A model generated the notes under the pieces. It was not told where the DNA came from. It saw nothing but the letters and a program-made list of their open reading frames with translations, and searched no databases. From assembly GCF_000003195.3 (NCBI RefSeq), contig NC_012876.2, positions 2,367,935 to 2,431,934 on the forward strand: a DNA stretch of 64,000 bases. Reading direction: 5' to 3'. The DNA comes from Sorghum bicolor (Eukaryota > Streptophyta > Magnoliopsida > Poales > Poaceae). This document shows, in pieces, positions 48,951 to 59,326 of the stretch. The position numbers and the translations under genes are program-made. Each line of letters opens with the position of its first letter. The stretch's first letter is position 1.

Positions 48951-50260
48951 CATCCTCGTGTCTATGGGCCAAGTAATTAGAAGGGACCCTGCGCGGCCCG
49001 TTAACCCGTCCGGGAGCTGAGAGAAGAATCACACGCCGTTGTCTGATTATCTATCCAATTCCACCGATTACTAGTGATATCGAGTTCCTCATTCAGTTCG
49101 GTAACAGCGTCTTAATTACCTTCGGATCAATCGGCAGAGAGCTTTGCGGCTCCATGTCCTGGAATCGCCACCTTCTGGAGCTGTGAAATGAATCCCCTCC
49201 TGACGGCGGCCAATGGCCTGGTCACGCCTGGTAAAATTTATTTTGCCGTTATGGGGGCATGTGTCCTGACTCTCCTATTTATTAAATTCATGAGATGTGT
49301 GTTTGCACACTTCTCAAAGCAAATTCAATAGCTGAAAGAGTGAGGGCATGTGCATAAAAAAATAGCTCCCCAATTGAATTGGAATATTCTCAATAGGCAA
49401 GCCTGATAAGTCTAATACTGTAAGGTACTAAAGTGACTAAAGTTAATACTAGCTAAAATTTAGCAAGGGGAAGCAAACAGAGCCCTAGTATACAAACTCT
49501 CAACGTGGATCCAATCAGCAAAAATATGCGGATTTTGTCCATCCAACGAGTAAAAAGGAAAAGGAAAATCGCACGTGACGGAGGGGCGAGCGGGCTGCGG
49601 GCTGCCCACGTAAGCGGTTCAGAGAGCGTGGGCCCATGATGTTGGCCCGGGGCAGGCAGGAGAATAAATGGGCCCCAACGGCCCACGAGCATCCCCGCAG
49701 ACGTTCCTGCTCTTTCTCGCCAAGCACGGATGCTCCAGTAATAAATCTCTATGTTTTAAGTGTACTTATTTCAACAAAGATCGATCCTTAATTAACCAGG
49801 ACATAAGATTCACTACGAAGCTAGCTGATCAGAAATATATTTAAGCAATCAGCCTACCCATCCAAATTACTGTATTTACAAGAGACCTCTTCATCGCAAA
49901 CGCAAAGACAAGGTAAATATATATAAGCTAGTAACTTGCTAGACTACGTTGGCAAATTAAAGAACAAAAACCTACATCCGGATCTTATAAGAACTTTTGT
50001 TTGAGACTAGCTAGATCGACTACGTTGGACATTTTAATGATTTCGGCCAACAGCTGGGACGATCTAACTTGCTACATATGCCAAGCTAATTAACTTGCAA
50101 ACGTATGTTTGGGAGTAGCTATAGCTATCTAGACTACGTACGTCTACGATTGAAGGATGAGAAATTTAAACCCTGTTTGGTGACCTTCGTTTGGCTCTTG
50201 TTTGTCTTTTATACACCATAGTAAGAAGCTGTTTTTAATCTCTACTCTTGAAATAAATTA

Positions 50261-50520
50261 CTCCTTCTATTCCTGAAAGCTTCAACTTCTAGAGTTTTCC
50301 TAAATCAAACTTTTAAAACTTTGACTGAATTTCTAAAAAAATACACTAAGATTTATAGTACCAAATTAATATTATTAGATTTATCATAGAATATATTTTT
50401 ATAAGATACTCATTTTATGTCATAAATATTGAAGTTTTTTTCCTATAAAGTTAGTCAAACTTTAAAAAGGATTTGAATGACACGAATTCTAAAACTCGAA
50501 GCTTTCAGGAATAGGGGGAG
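50261..50520. mobile_element. Stowaway-like MITE with clear inverted ends
   Basis: 260 bp begins CTCCTTCTATTCCTGAAAGC and ends with its near-complement GCTTTCAGGAATAGGGGGAG. It is flanked by TA on each side (50259-50260, 50521-50522). This fits a Tc1/mariner-derived MITE and has no coding capacity. Confidence 0.85.
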
Positions 50521-51202
50521 TAGAAACTAGTGGAACTATATATTTTTTCACCAGAGTCAGAGCCGTTTGAAGCCATGCCAAATGAGCCTTTAATAACATA
50601 TGAATTCTAGGCATGCAATTCTATGTACTAATCTACACAAATGCTTGTCCAGATTCATCATACCTAGAATTACATTTGTTTTGGGACAAAGTGTATATTC
50701 TAGCAAGAGGCCTGTCTCTATCTATCATCACTTTGGCGTAGGACTTGACTAGGATAATTAAATCAACGGAGTGCGTGCTACTTGGGATGATTGATGGACA
50801 ACATCTTGATGAGTCGATTGAGATGGACGGGCGAAAGCAACATGGCACTGTCTGTTTGTGAGACGACGATGACTCAACTGTGGCCACTACTAATTAATTA
50901 ACCATATGCATGATTCTGTGCAAACACGTCCCGCTGGAATTTAGATCCTCTAGTAATATCATACAAATATCTTAATATTTGTGTCTTAATCAATGGTTTT
51001 CAAATTCAAATAAATTTATAGCAAAAGACCGCTAACTTTTATAAACGTCAAACTAACACTAGATGTTCCATGAAATATATAAAATTTATTGTTAAATTTA
51101 TTTTAGAATAACTCTAGAATTTAATTTATCTTGAGATAGAGGCACATAGTAGCGCTGATACTTATGTTTGTATTCATATTGACAAAGATTAAGGCCATGT
51201 TA

Positions 51203-51444
51203 GGCCTTGTTTAGATCCGATTTTTTTTGGATTTTGACACTGTAGCACTTTTATTTTTATTTGACAAATATTATCCAATCATGGAGTAACTAGGCTTAAA
51301 AGATTCGTCTCGCGATTTACAAACAAACTGTGCAATTAGATTTTGTTTTCATTTATATTTAATACTTCATGTATGTGCCGCAAGATTCGATGTGACGAAG
51401 AATCTTGAAAAGTTTTTGGTTTTTAGTGTGAACTAAACAATGCC
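51203..51444. mobile_element. Tourist-like MITE with intact TTA target duplication
   Basis: 242 bp begins GGCCTTGTTTAGATCC and ends GTGAACTAAACAATGCC. TTA lies on both sides (51200-51202 and 51445-51447). The inverted termini and the TTA duplication fit a PIF/Harbinger-type MITE. This is the best-preserved of four related copies in the window (16436, 27431, 36241, 51203). Confidence 0.85.
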
Positions 51445-52057
51445 TTACTTGAGATCCCGATGGCTCTCTTAAAAATAGTCAATATTTTCTGAATTATATA
51501 GTATGAACGTGCAGGCATTATATTTAGTGTGCCAGAAGGTACAACCTTCTTATTTTAAAATTCGTCATTACACCTAGCTAGCTAGGAGTTTCTTTTAAAA
51601 TGGCTGTGATAGTATGATGCATGCTTGCCCTTGGTTCACGTTCGAGGCTTACGTCACTAGATGACGATTTATACATATGTAATGGCCTGCCTAATGTATC
51701 CCTCTGTGGCTTGACTTTCTAGAATCCAGGTAAGCATGTATTATTGGTGAACATCGAAACCAGAATTTTTTTTCAACAAAAATGTGAATGAGCACGTATT
51801 TTTTAATTGTAATTGTGGAGCAAGGCGCCCGAAGGCGGCTCCGTAGCTTAGTCCCAAAGTTTTGCGGTTGACGTCCTTGGTTTCCTTCAGGCTCGTCTCT
51901 CCTTTTCTTTTCTAATTAACGAACGTTAGGTTGGACATGCTTGACCTTTTTAAAAACCCATCTTTCGCTAGGACACTGCTCTGCTATTGATATGAAAACC
52001 ATTGTTTTATAGGTGTGCTATAATTTAGGGATGAAATAGATGCAAAACTATACAACT

Positions 52058-53255
52058 CACTACTACTACACATTTCATTTTGTGTAGTGTTTCACATAAG
52101 GGCTCCGAGGCGGGCGTTAGTTTTGCCCGCCACGGTTATTCAGAGCTGGCCGAAGCCGGACAACCCACACTACAACCGCCACGGTTAAGAATTAACTATG
52201 ACGAGCAATTTAAAGTAACCGTCACGATTAATATCTATTAACTGTGGCGGGCATTGTAGGATAACCGACACGGTTAATAATTAACCGTGGCGATTGCTTA
52301 TAATGCCCGTCACGGTTAATAGCTTATTAACCGTGGCGGTTACGTTACATTGCCCGCCTCGGTTAATAGTTACAACAAAAAATAATTTATAACTTTTTCA
52401 TATGAATTCGGATGAAGACAAACTTTATATCAAAATTGTAGCCCTCGACGAGATTACAACTTTGTAGTTGAAAAGTTTATGAATTGAAACTGTTTAGGGT
52501 CCAAAAAATATCATTTTAAGTGTGCAGATTTTGAAATTTAAAATTATCAATCAATCTCAGATGTTGACATGGTCTATACAAAAGTTATAGTTCTTGATAG
52601 AATCTACAACTTTGTAGTTGAACTGTTTTAAATTTGAATATGTTTAGAGTCTCAAACATGCGTTTGAAGGTTATAGATTTTGAAATTTAAAATTTTGAAT
52701 TCCTCAATGAACTCCAATGTTCACATCGTTAATACCAAAGTTCTAGTGGTCCACCTGATCTACATGTTTGATATTGACAAGTTTTTGATTTAAAGTCACC
52801 TAGATCAACGTTGGTTCCCCTCCCTCTCCCTTCGATGATAATCACCGGAGGCCAAAGGGCGTGGGGATCTATCGTTTTAATAATTTTTTTCCACTAGGTC
52901 GAGTCTTTAGGGTTAGGGTCTCTCTATGCAAGTTTTTATTTGTTTTGGGATTTATTTTCTCCTCTTCTTCGGCGACTATGAGATGGTAGGGTGGAATTGT
53001 GTTCTCTATGGCGGCTCCGTTGAAGATGCGGGAAACAACTACAACGTCGGCATCCTCATCGATTTGATGCATGGAGACTTTTATTTTCAAACGGTGACAT
53101 CAAGATGGAGATGATGTCACGGGCATGGAATAATTTTGTCTGGTCTCTTCTCCGTTTTATCATGGTTAGATCTGGCCACGATGAAAAACTAGGTAGAACA
53201 AGTTTTAGATCAATCTTTCTCATTCTTCGGTGGTAGAAAGAAGAAGAAGAAAGAC
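52058..53255 (+). mobile_element. CACTA-like element, left end and body
   Basis: Starts CACTACTACTACAC. A second terminus-like TTTTGTGTAGTG follows at about 52078-52089. Next come at least seven subterminal motifs of the form GCCACGGTTAA or TTAACCGTGGCG in both orientations (52100-52370), typical of CACTA (En/Spm) elements. The following 400 bp has loosely repeated units containing CTACAACTTTGTAGTTGAA. No transposase frame is recognised. A solo LTR interrupts it at 53261; its right end beyond 54461 was not located. Confidence 0.6.
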
Positions 53256-53260
53256 ACCAG

Positions 53261-54456
53261 TGTCGGCGTCTAGACTCGTGGTCTAGACACAAACGAGTAT
53301 GAGTATGCGTGACTACCTAAGCCTGGATGGTGATGCAAGTGGAACACAGAGAATTTATACTGGTTCGGGCCAAGGATGCCCTACGTCCAGTGAGATCAGA
53401 GGTCTGTATTGCCTTGCACCCAAAGGTGCTTGTAGTAGGGGGTACAAGCGGGTTGCGAGAGAGGGCTAAGTCCCAAGTCTCGGCTTTATGGTGGACAGAG
53501 TGCTGGTTGCTACCCTGCGGGTGAGTGTGGTGGTCGTGTGTATGGATCAACCTGTCTTGGTTGTGAGCCCCGGCTCCCCTTTTATAGTCTCAAGGGGGCG
53601 CAGGTTTTTACATGTGCGATGGGTGATTTTCCTCCGATGAGTGGTGAAACTACAGCCCCGACCCTATAGAAGCTTGCCCATGCCGTCCTTGAGGTATGGT
53701 TGACTGTATAGGAGTAGTTACTCCTGTGGAGGGTCGCCGAGCCCTATTGAAGTCGTGGGGGTCGGATCGGTGATACTGCAGCTTGTCCTGTAACAGTGGG
53801 AGAAGACAGCCAATAGTGATGCTGGTTAATCTCCCCCATTTCTCTTTCACTGTGAGGCGGTACTCTACACTGAAAGAGGTAAGGTTGTATAGTAAAAGAG
53901 GTAAGGCTACAGTGACCAGGGTGGTTGGAATAGTCGCCACCATGCCCTGCTGCGATATGGGAGTCACTGCGCCTGTCACGTCGTGGGTACGGGCGCCGTG
54001 CGTCGGAAGTCTTGCCCTGATATGATGGGGCGGCGTTTGGCGCCCGAGCCCTGGAGGGGTCGGGCGAGACGGAACTTACGCCCGAGGCTGAGGGGATCGG
54101 GCGAGGCGGTGTCTGTGTCCGAGCCCCTGGGTCTGACGAGACGGAACTTGCGTCCGAGGCCCTGAGGGGTCGGGCGAGGCGGAGCTTGCGTCCGAGCCCC
54201 TGGGTCGGACGAGACGGAACTTGCGTCCGAGGCCCTGAGGGGTCGGGCGAGGCGGAGCTTGCGTCCAAGGCCCAGAGGGTCGGGCGAGTTGTGGTTTGGA
54301 CCCGAGGCCCAGGGGGTCGGGCGAGTGGTGGTTTGGACCCGAGGCCCAGGAGTCAGATGAGCTGGGGCCCGTGCCCTGGTGATTGTGGTTAACTTGCTTT
54401 GTTCTTTGCGTTTTTTATTGCTCTGATTTGGGTATCCCTTTTTATGGTACCCAACA
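53261..54456. mobile_element. Solo LTR, 1196 bp, with exact 5-bp target duplication
   Basis: It begins TGTCGGCGTCTAG and ends GGTACCCAACA. Both sides carry ACCAG (53256-53260 and 54457-54461). It contains GAATTTATACTGGTTCGGGC, typical of a grass Gypsy-type LTR, and a minisatellite-like tract at about 54030-54370. That tract is made of GGGGTCGGGCGAG and CTTGCGTCCGAG units. No internal region is present, so it is a solo LTR. Open frames in it are not host genes. Confidence 0.85.
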
Positions 54457-54461
54457 ACCAG

Positions 54462-55150
54462 AAAAGAAGAAGTTTCTCAACTCCGCCTACATGAATGTTG
54501 GCCGTCGTTCATTGGACATCTGTTCTTAGGCCTTTCGCCGAGTGTTTACTATGCAGTCATCCATAATACAAAGTGTCACACAGGTTTGGTTTTGAGATCT
54601 GGAGCTATTCACAGCTTGGATATAATTTAGATGATTTTTTTTGAATATTTGTGTAATCTAGAGTGCTTGTAACGTATTCATTTACCTCGCTATTATCTAA
54701 TTAATTCTTCTTTCATTGTAAAAAAATATGCAAATATACTCATTTTTATCATAACAAGTATCTACTCTTATATTCAAAAGCAGTATGTAGATATACTCAT
54801 TTTTCTATAAAAAAAAGTATCCACTCATACTTTCAAAGCAGTATATATTCATACCTACTACCAATAAACAACACTTCATATATATAATCATAAATGAATT
54901 TTAAAAAAGTATGCAGTCCGTAATGCCTACACGTGCATACCAAAAAGAACAGTATGTGTTTGCCAAAAATAATAAAATAGTATATACGCATACTCTCTTA
55001 TATATACTCAATAATCTTAGAAGTACGTACACGTACTAGTATACATGTACACGTTTTTTTTTACAAGCATGTACACGTTCAAATATGTCTATATATGTGT
55101 GCTCCGTTACGCTTCTCAGATGATTAATAAATAATACTCACGTATATACC
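54462..55150. other. AT-rich intergenic DNA
   Basis: The first part probably continues the interrupted CACTA-like element. The remainder has many short variants of TATACTCATTTTT and AGTATCTACTC, giving a weak local repeat (about 54720-54850). No gene is seen. Confidence 0.45.
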
Positions 55151-55272
55151 AAAAGTACCTATATATACGTGCATGTGGAATACTTGTGCTTGCAAACGAC
55201 AGAAATAATTGGGTTCTACCCAGACCCGTTAGGGGAGACGGGCCGCACCCCAACGTCTCGGTTTCCTATCCG

Positions 55273-55345
55273 ACTCGCGCTCAGCGGCGCTCAGGGCAGA
55301 ACTTCTGCTCCCTTCCCCACTCGCGCTCAGCGGCGCTCAGGCTCG
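55273..55345. repeat. Duplicated segment upstream of the F-box/kelch gene
   Basis: ACTCGCGCTCAGCGGCGCTC followed by AGG occurs twice about 46 bases apart, in the GC-rich probable 5'-UTR of the gene starting at 55745. A donor-like GGTACGCACC at about 55426 and an acceptor before 55745 suggest a 5'-UTR intron. Confidence 0.6.
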
Positions 55346-55744
55346 GCTCGGCGGCGGCGTCGGCGGCTCCCCCTTCCGCCTCTCGCCAGTCGCCTCCGTC
55401 CTCTGCGCACCGGCCGGCGACCCTGGGTACGCACCTCCCTCTCCCCTCCCGCCTCTGCTGTACCGTGGGAGCCCGGCCAGCTGCCCAGGGTGGCCGGGCC
55501 TGTGATTTGGCGATGCTTTTGAGCTACGGTGAACTGTTCTTTGTATTTTCAGATTTGGAACCAAAGAATTAGATTTTTCTTCTCATGATGTTTGATTCTT
55601 TTAATTCTTATTATTATATGGCATAGGTTTTCCCATCTTTTCTTCCATTTTTACTGCTCAAATTATGCCTTTGCCCACTGGTCTGCTGGTTAATTACTCT
55701 ATTTATTAAATTTCTGTAGATACAGGTAGCCAAGAAGACATCAC

Positions 55745-57151
55745 ATGGGGGCGTTCTTGAGCTCCGCCGCCACCAAGGAGGACCAGCAGTGGGTGCACGG
55801 CGAGGCTCCGAGACCAGATTCCTCCAAGAAGATGCGGCTTTCGACCCCTCTCTGCAGCCACGGCCACCCGAGGCTGATCCCGGGGCTCCCGGATGAGATC
55901 TCTATGCAAATCCTCGCGAGGATGCCGCGGATGGAGTACCTCAAGGCCAAGATGGTCTCGTGGAGCTGGAAGGCGGCGGTAACTGGCGCAGAGCTGTACC
56001 GGCTGAGGAAGGAGCTCGGCGTGGCCGAAGAGTGGCTGTACATACTGATGAAGATGGCAGATGATCAGAAGCTGGTTTGGCATGCTTTCGATCCGGTTAG
56101 CAACCAGTGGCAGAGGCTGCCACTTATGCCTGGGATCAGTCATAGCAGAGTCTATGGGTTGGGCTTGGGGGATCTGGTGAGCGCTGGCATAAGTATCTTT
56201 GACATTATCAGAGGCTGGCTTGGTCAGAAGGAATTGCTAGGCAGTATACCATTCTGTGGCTGTGCCGTCGGCGCGGTTGATGGTTGCCTCTATGTTTTGG
56301 GTGGGTTCTCTAGAGCTTCCACGGTGAAATGCGTGTGGAGGTATGATCCCGCTGTCAATTCATGGCAGGAGGTGAGCCCGATGAGCACCGGGCGTGCCTT
56401 TTGCAAGACTAGCCTGTTGAACAACAAGCTGTATGTTGTTGGCGGTGTCAGCAAAGGCAAGAATGGGTTAGCTCCGCTAAAATCCGCTGAAGTGTTTGAC
56501 CCAGCAACTGGGGTTTGGGCTGAGGTGCCAGATATGTTATTCTCCAAATCGCAAGCTCTACCGATGGCCTTAGCTGATCTACTGAAGCCTATTGCTACTG
56601 GAGTGACCTCGTACCGAGGGAAGCTATATGTTCCTCAGAGCCTTTATTCCTGGCCCTTTGCTGTTGATGTTGGTGGAGAGATCTTTGATCCGGAGAGAAA
56701 TTCATGGGAACAAATGCCTACAGGCATGGGTGAAGGTTGGCCTGCAAGGCAGGCTGGAACGAAATTGAGCGTTGTTATAGATGGCAATCTGTATGCCTTG
56801 GAGCCAGCAACTTCTTCTGGCAGTGCAAAGATAAAGATGTACGATGCTCAAGAGGATACTTGGAAGGTTGCTGTAAGCCAGGTACCCGTTGGTGCCTTTG
56901 CCGAGTCAGATAGTCCTTATTTGCTTGTTGGATTTCTTGGAAAGCTCCATTTGATCATCAAGGATGTGGGTAGCAAAATCAATGTCATGCAAACGGACTC
57001 TCTGGAGCCATTGGATTCGCCAGCCCTTTCGGCTGGCACAACATGTCAAGTCCCAGATGTCTCCTTGGAGCAGGCAGATGTTTGGAAAGCCATCGCGTCG
57101 AAGAGTATCACAGCTGCTGAACTTGTCAGCTGTCAGGTTCTCAGCATTTGA
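55745..57151 (+). CDS. F-box/kelch-repeat protein (At1g22040-like)
   Basis: A probable substrate receptor of an SCF ubiquitin ligase: the F-box contacts SKP1 and the kelch propeller binds the target. It is a single-exon frame of 468 aa. The start is ATGGGGGCGTTC at 55745, right after a likely 5'-UTR intron. The F-box is at about 43-85 (RLIPGLPDEISMQILARMPR). Kelch repeats follow, with diagnostic GG and Y/W positions: DGCLYVLGGFSRAST, VWRYDPAVNSWQEVSPM, NNKLYVVGGVSKG, AEVFDPATGVWAEVPDM, GEIFDPERNSWEQMPTG and YDAQEDTWKVA. Length and layout match the At1g22040 group, which is conserved in land plants. The natural target is not known from the sequence. A duplicated TTCTGCTACAAATGTGATCA lies in the 3' region (about 57274-57330). 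Confidence 0.92.
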   Translation: MGAFLSSAATKEDQQWVHGEAPRPDSSKKMRLSTPLCSHGHPRLIPGLPDEISMQILARMPRMEYLKAKMVSWSWKAAVTGAELYRLRKELGVAEEWLYILMKMADDQKLVWHAFDPVSNQWQRLPLMPGISHSRVYGLGLGDLVSAGISIFDIIRGWLGQKELLGSIPFCGCAVGAVDGCLYVLGGFSRASTVKCVWRYDPAVNSWQEVSPMSTGRAFCKTSLLNNKLYVVGGVSKGKNGLAPLKSAEVFDPATGVWAEVPDMLFSKSQALPMALADLLKPIATGVTSYRGKLYVPQSLYSWPFAVDVGGEIFDPERNSWEQMPTGMGEGWPARQAGTKLSVVIDGNLYALEPATSSGSAKIKMYDAQEDTWKVAVSQVPVGAFAESDSPYLLVGFLGKLHLIIKDVGSKINVMQTDSLEPLDSPALSAGTTCQVPDVSLEQADVWKAIASKSITAAELVSCQVLSI

Positions 57152-59326
57152 GTTTTTAAGGTTGAGTTTCTCTGGATCTTTGTATAAGTTTGTGCGGTAG
57201 ATATATTTCTGCCGCCATCGAATTTGTCAGGTAACTTCTTGTGGTTTCAACCTGAAGAACAGATAATCTCCATCTTCTGCTACAAATGTGATCAGTGTCT
57301 GCTGCAGTTCTGCTACAAATGTGATCAGTGAACTGCAGAAATTCTGTCAGCAATGTACATATGTGTGTGCAATCTGGGTAGTTCAGTTTTGTAATTGTTT
57401 TCTTCTACTCTTATCTATGTATATGTCATTACATAAAACTGAATAAGGTTGTTGCAGCTTTGTCCAGTTCCAAAGGCAACAGTGCTGAGTCAATGAACAG
57501 AGTAGTCTGAACCCTGTCCATTGTTCAAACTGCTGTAAATTCCATTTTTCATACCTTTTAGCTTGTTTGGTTTCTCCATGGAAAGTGTGTGCAATGATCA
57601 ACAATGATCCCCTTGAAGAGACATGTGTTTCCCCCATCCAGTGATGCATTCCAGAACCTGTTGATCTTTACTCGCAAAAAAAAAAAAATCCTTTTGGTTA
57701 GTCAACTTGAAATAAAGTATGCTCCGTTCCTGAGTTGTGCTCAGTCTTGGATCTGTACATATGTAATATGTTCTTTGCTCGCTTTTCTTTCTTTGGTGCG
57801 ACATGGCACCACATAAGAGTTTCACATCAGAACATTCTAATGCAAGAAAATCAGGTATGATCTCTGGATAATATTATATGTTATGGCATCTTAGGAGCAA
57901 GCAGTACCAGTATGAATCGGATCCATGTTATCATGATGCCTTACCAGAAGTTCTCTTTTTTCTTTGGTTGCCGGCTTTCTTGGAACTGTTGCTGGTCAAA
58001 AAAATTGTGAGGCTCTTCAGTACAGCCATTTGTGATCCAGACTTGGCGTGTCGTTTTCTGTCTCTCTGTCGATTGTCAACAATAACGGCAAACAAGAAAA
58101 AATGTGCAAAGCAAAAATTGTGGAAAGTGTCTCATGATTACGATGTTAGCAAGTAGCACTATCACGTCTGCAAGGACTTTGGTTATTATGTCGAGGTGCT
58201 AGAAGTACTCTGGTTACTTTGACGTAATGCGATTGAGTCAAACTTCCTTTGTGAGGAAAATGATTTTAAATTTACTTGTATTTTTCAAATTCAACGGGCT
58301 AGTTATGTATATTTCATTTCATCATCGTTTCACTGTTTAGGTGATTTGGATTGTGACTACTGGCTAGGGCTGATTACTGGAACTTGAATGCACGTGCGTC
58401 GGGAATAGTCTTTTGCGGAACATTTTCAATATGATTACCCAATTGAGGTACTTATTGATTCTGTTTAGAACCTTGTTCACTTCAGTTTATATAATTTACA
58501 TTTAAATTAAGCCTGGTTATATAAAGCTGCAATATATAATGGGTTGTTTCAGATGCTGGCTCTCCTCAAATTTGATGCGTGCTTTTCTGATTGCTGTGTT
58601 TTCGTACACATTCTTTTGCACTATGTACATGGAGACTTTTTAATCAATCTGAAGAAGTAGCTTGCCATGCTACGAAAACATTGGTGTTGTGTTCTGCAGA
58701 TTGGAGTTCAAACCATCTATTTCAACATTTTAAAGGCATTATTCTTATTTTTTACATTAAAGCATTGAAGTACATTTTGGAAAGTGTTTAATAAAATTTG
58801 AAGAAATGTTGAGACCCCATTTAGAATACAGGTTTTTTTTCTACTTCCTACGTTTCTCTAAAAAGTATAAACTAATTCCTTTTTTTTTGCGGATAAGTAT
58901 AAACTAATTCCTGTGATAATCCGGTATGTTTCATATCAATTCATGATTCCAAAGTGCCCTAAATTTAGTATTTTGAAATGTTGACTAGTAGTTCCAAATT
59001 TTACATTTTACTTTATCATTTCAAAATCTCCACGTGAATGTTTGCAAACTGTAATCAGGTTCTGAGAATTGTTAAATCAATCACACCAAAGTTGGCTCGT
59101 ACTATCTCGCGGACACGTGGGTCCCTTTTTCGCACGTGCGCGCCGAAACCGGACGCCGTCACGCCGGTGCCGTCGCCGCCAAAATCCGCCGCGGTTTCGC
59201 CTTGGCGCGGCCGCCCACCATTTCTGCGCGGCCACCCCACAGAAAAGCTTCGCCCATGCCGTCGCTGCCGACGCCGACGCCGACGCGTCGTCCTCTTCTT
59301 CTCTCTCCACCTCATTCGAACCCGCC
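57152..59326. other. Intergenic region between the two kelch genes
   Basis: 3' flank of the F-box/kelch gene, then AT-rich DNA. From about 59100 it turns GC-rich and probably forms the promoter and 5'-UTR of the next gene. No gene, RNA or clear element is recognised. TATAAACTAATTCCT is repeated near 58866 and 58900. Confidence 0.5.

Larger units (their letters stand above)
46457..51202. other. Long gene-poor region with MITEs and repeat relics
   Basis: No protein-coding gene is recognised. It contains Stowaway-type copies (47408-47632 and 50261-50520), a Helitron-end relative (48713-48950) and a cluster of GGGCCC-type site II motifs at about 49610-49690 without an adjacent gene. Sequence near 48430-48600 has short open frames of no recognised family. 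Confidence 0.5.

Noticed and set aside
53744..54392. Repetitive Arg/Pro-rich frames in the solo LTR
   Set aside because: Translations of a GC minisatellite inside an LTR, not a gene.
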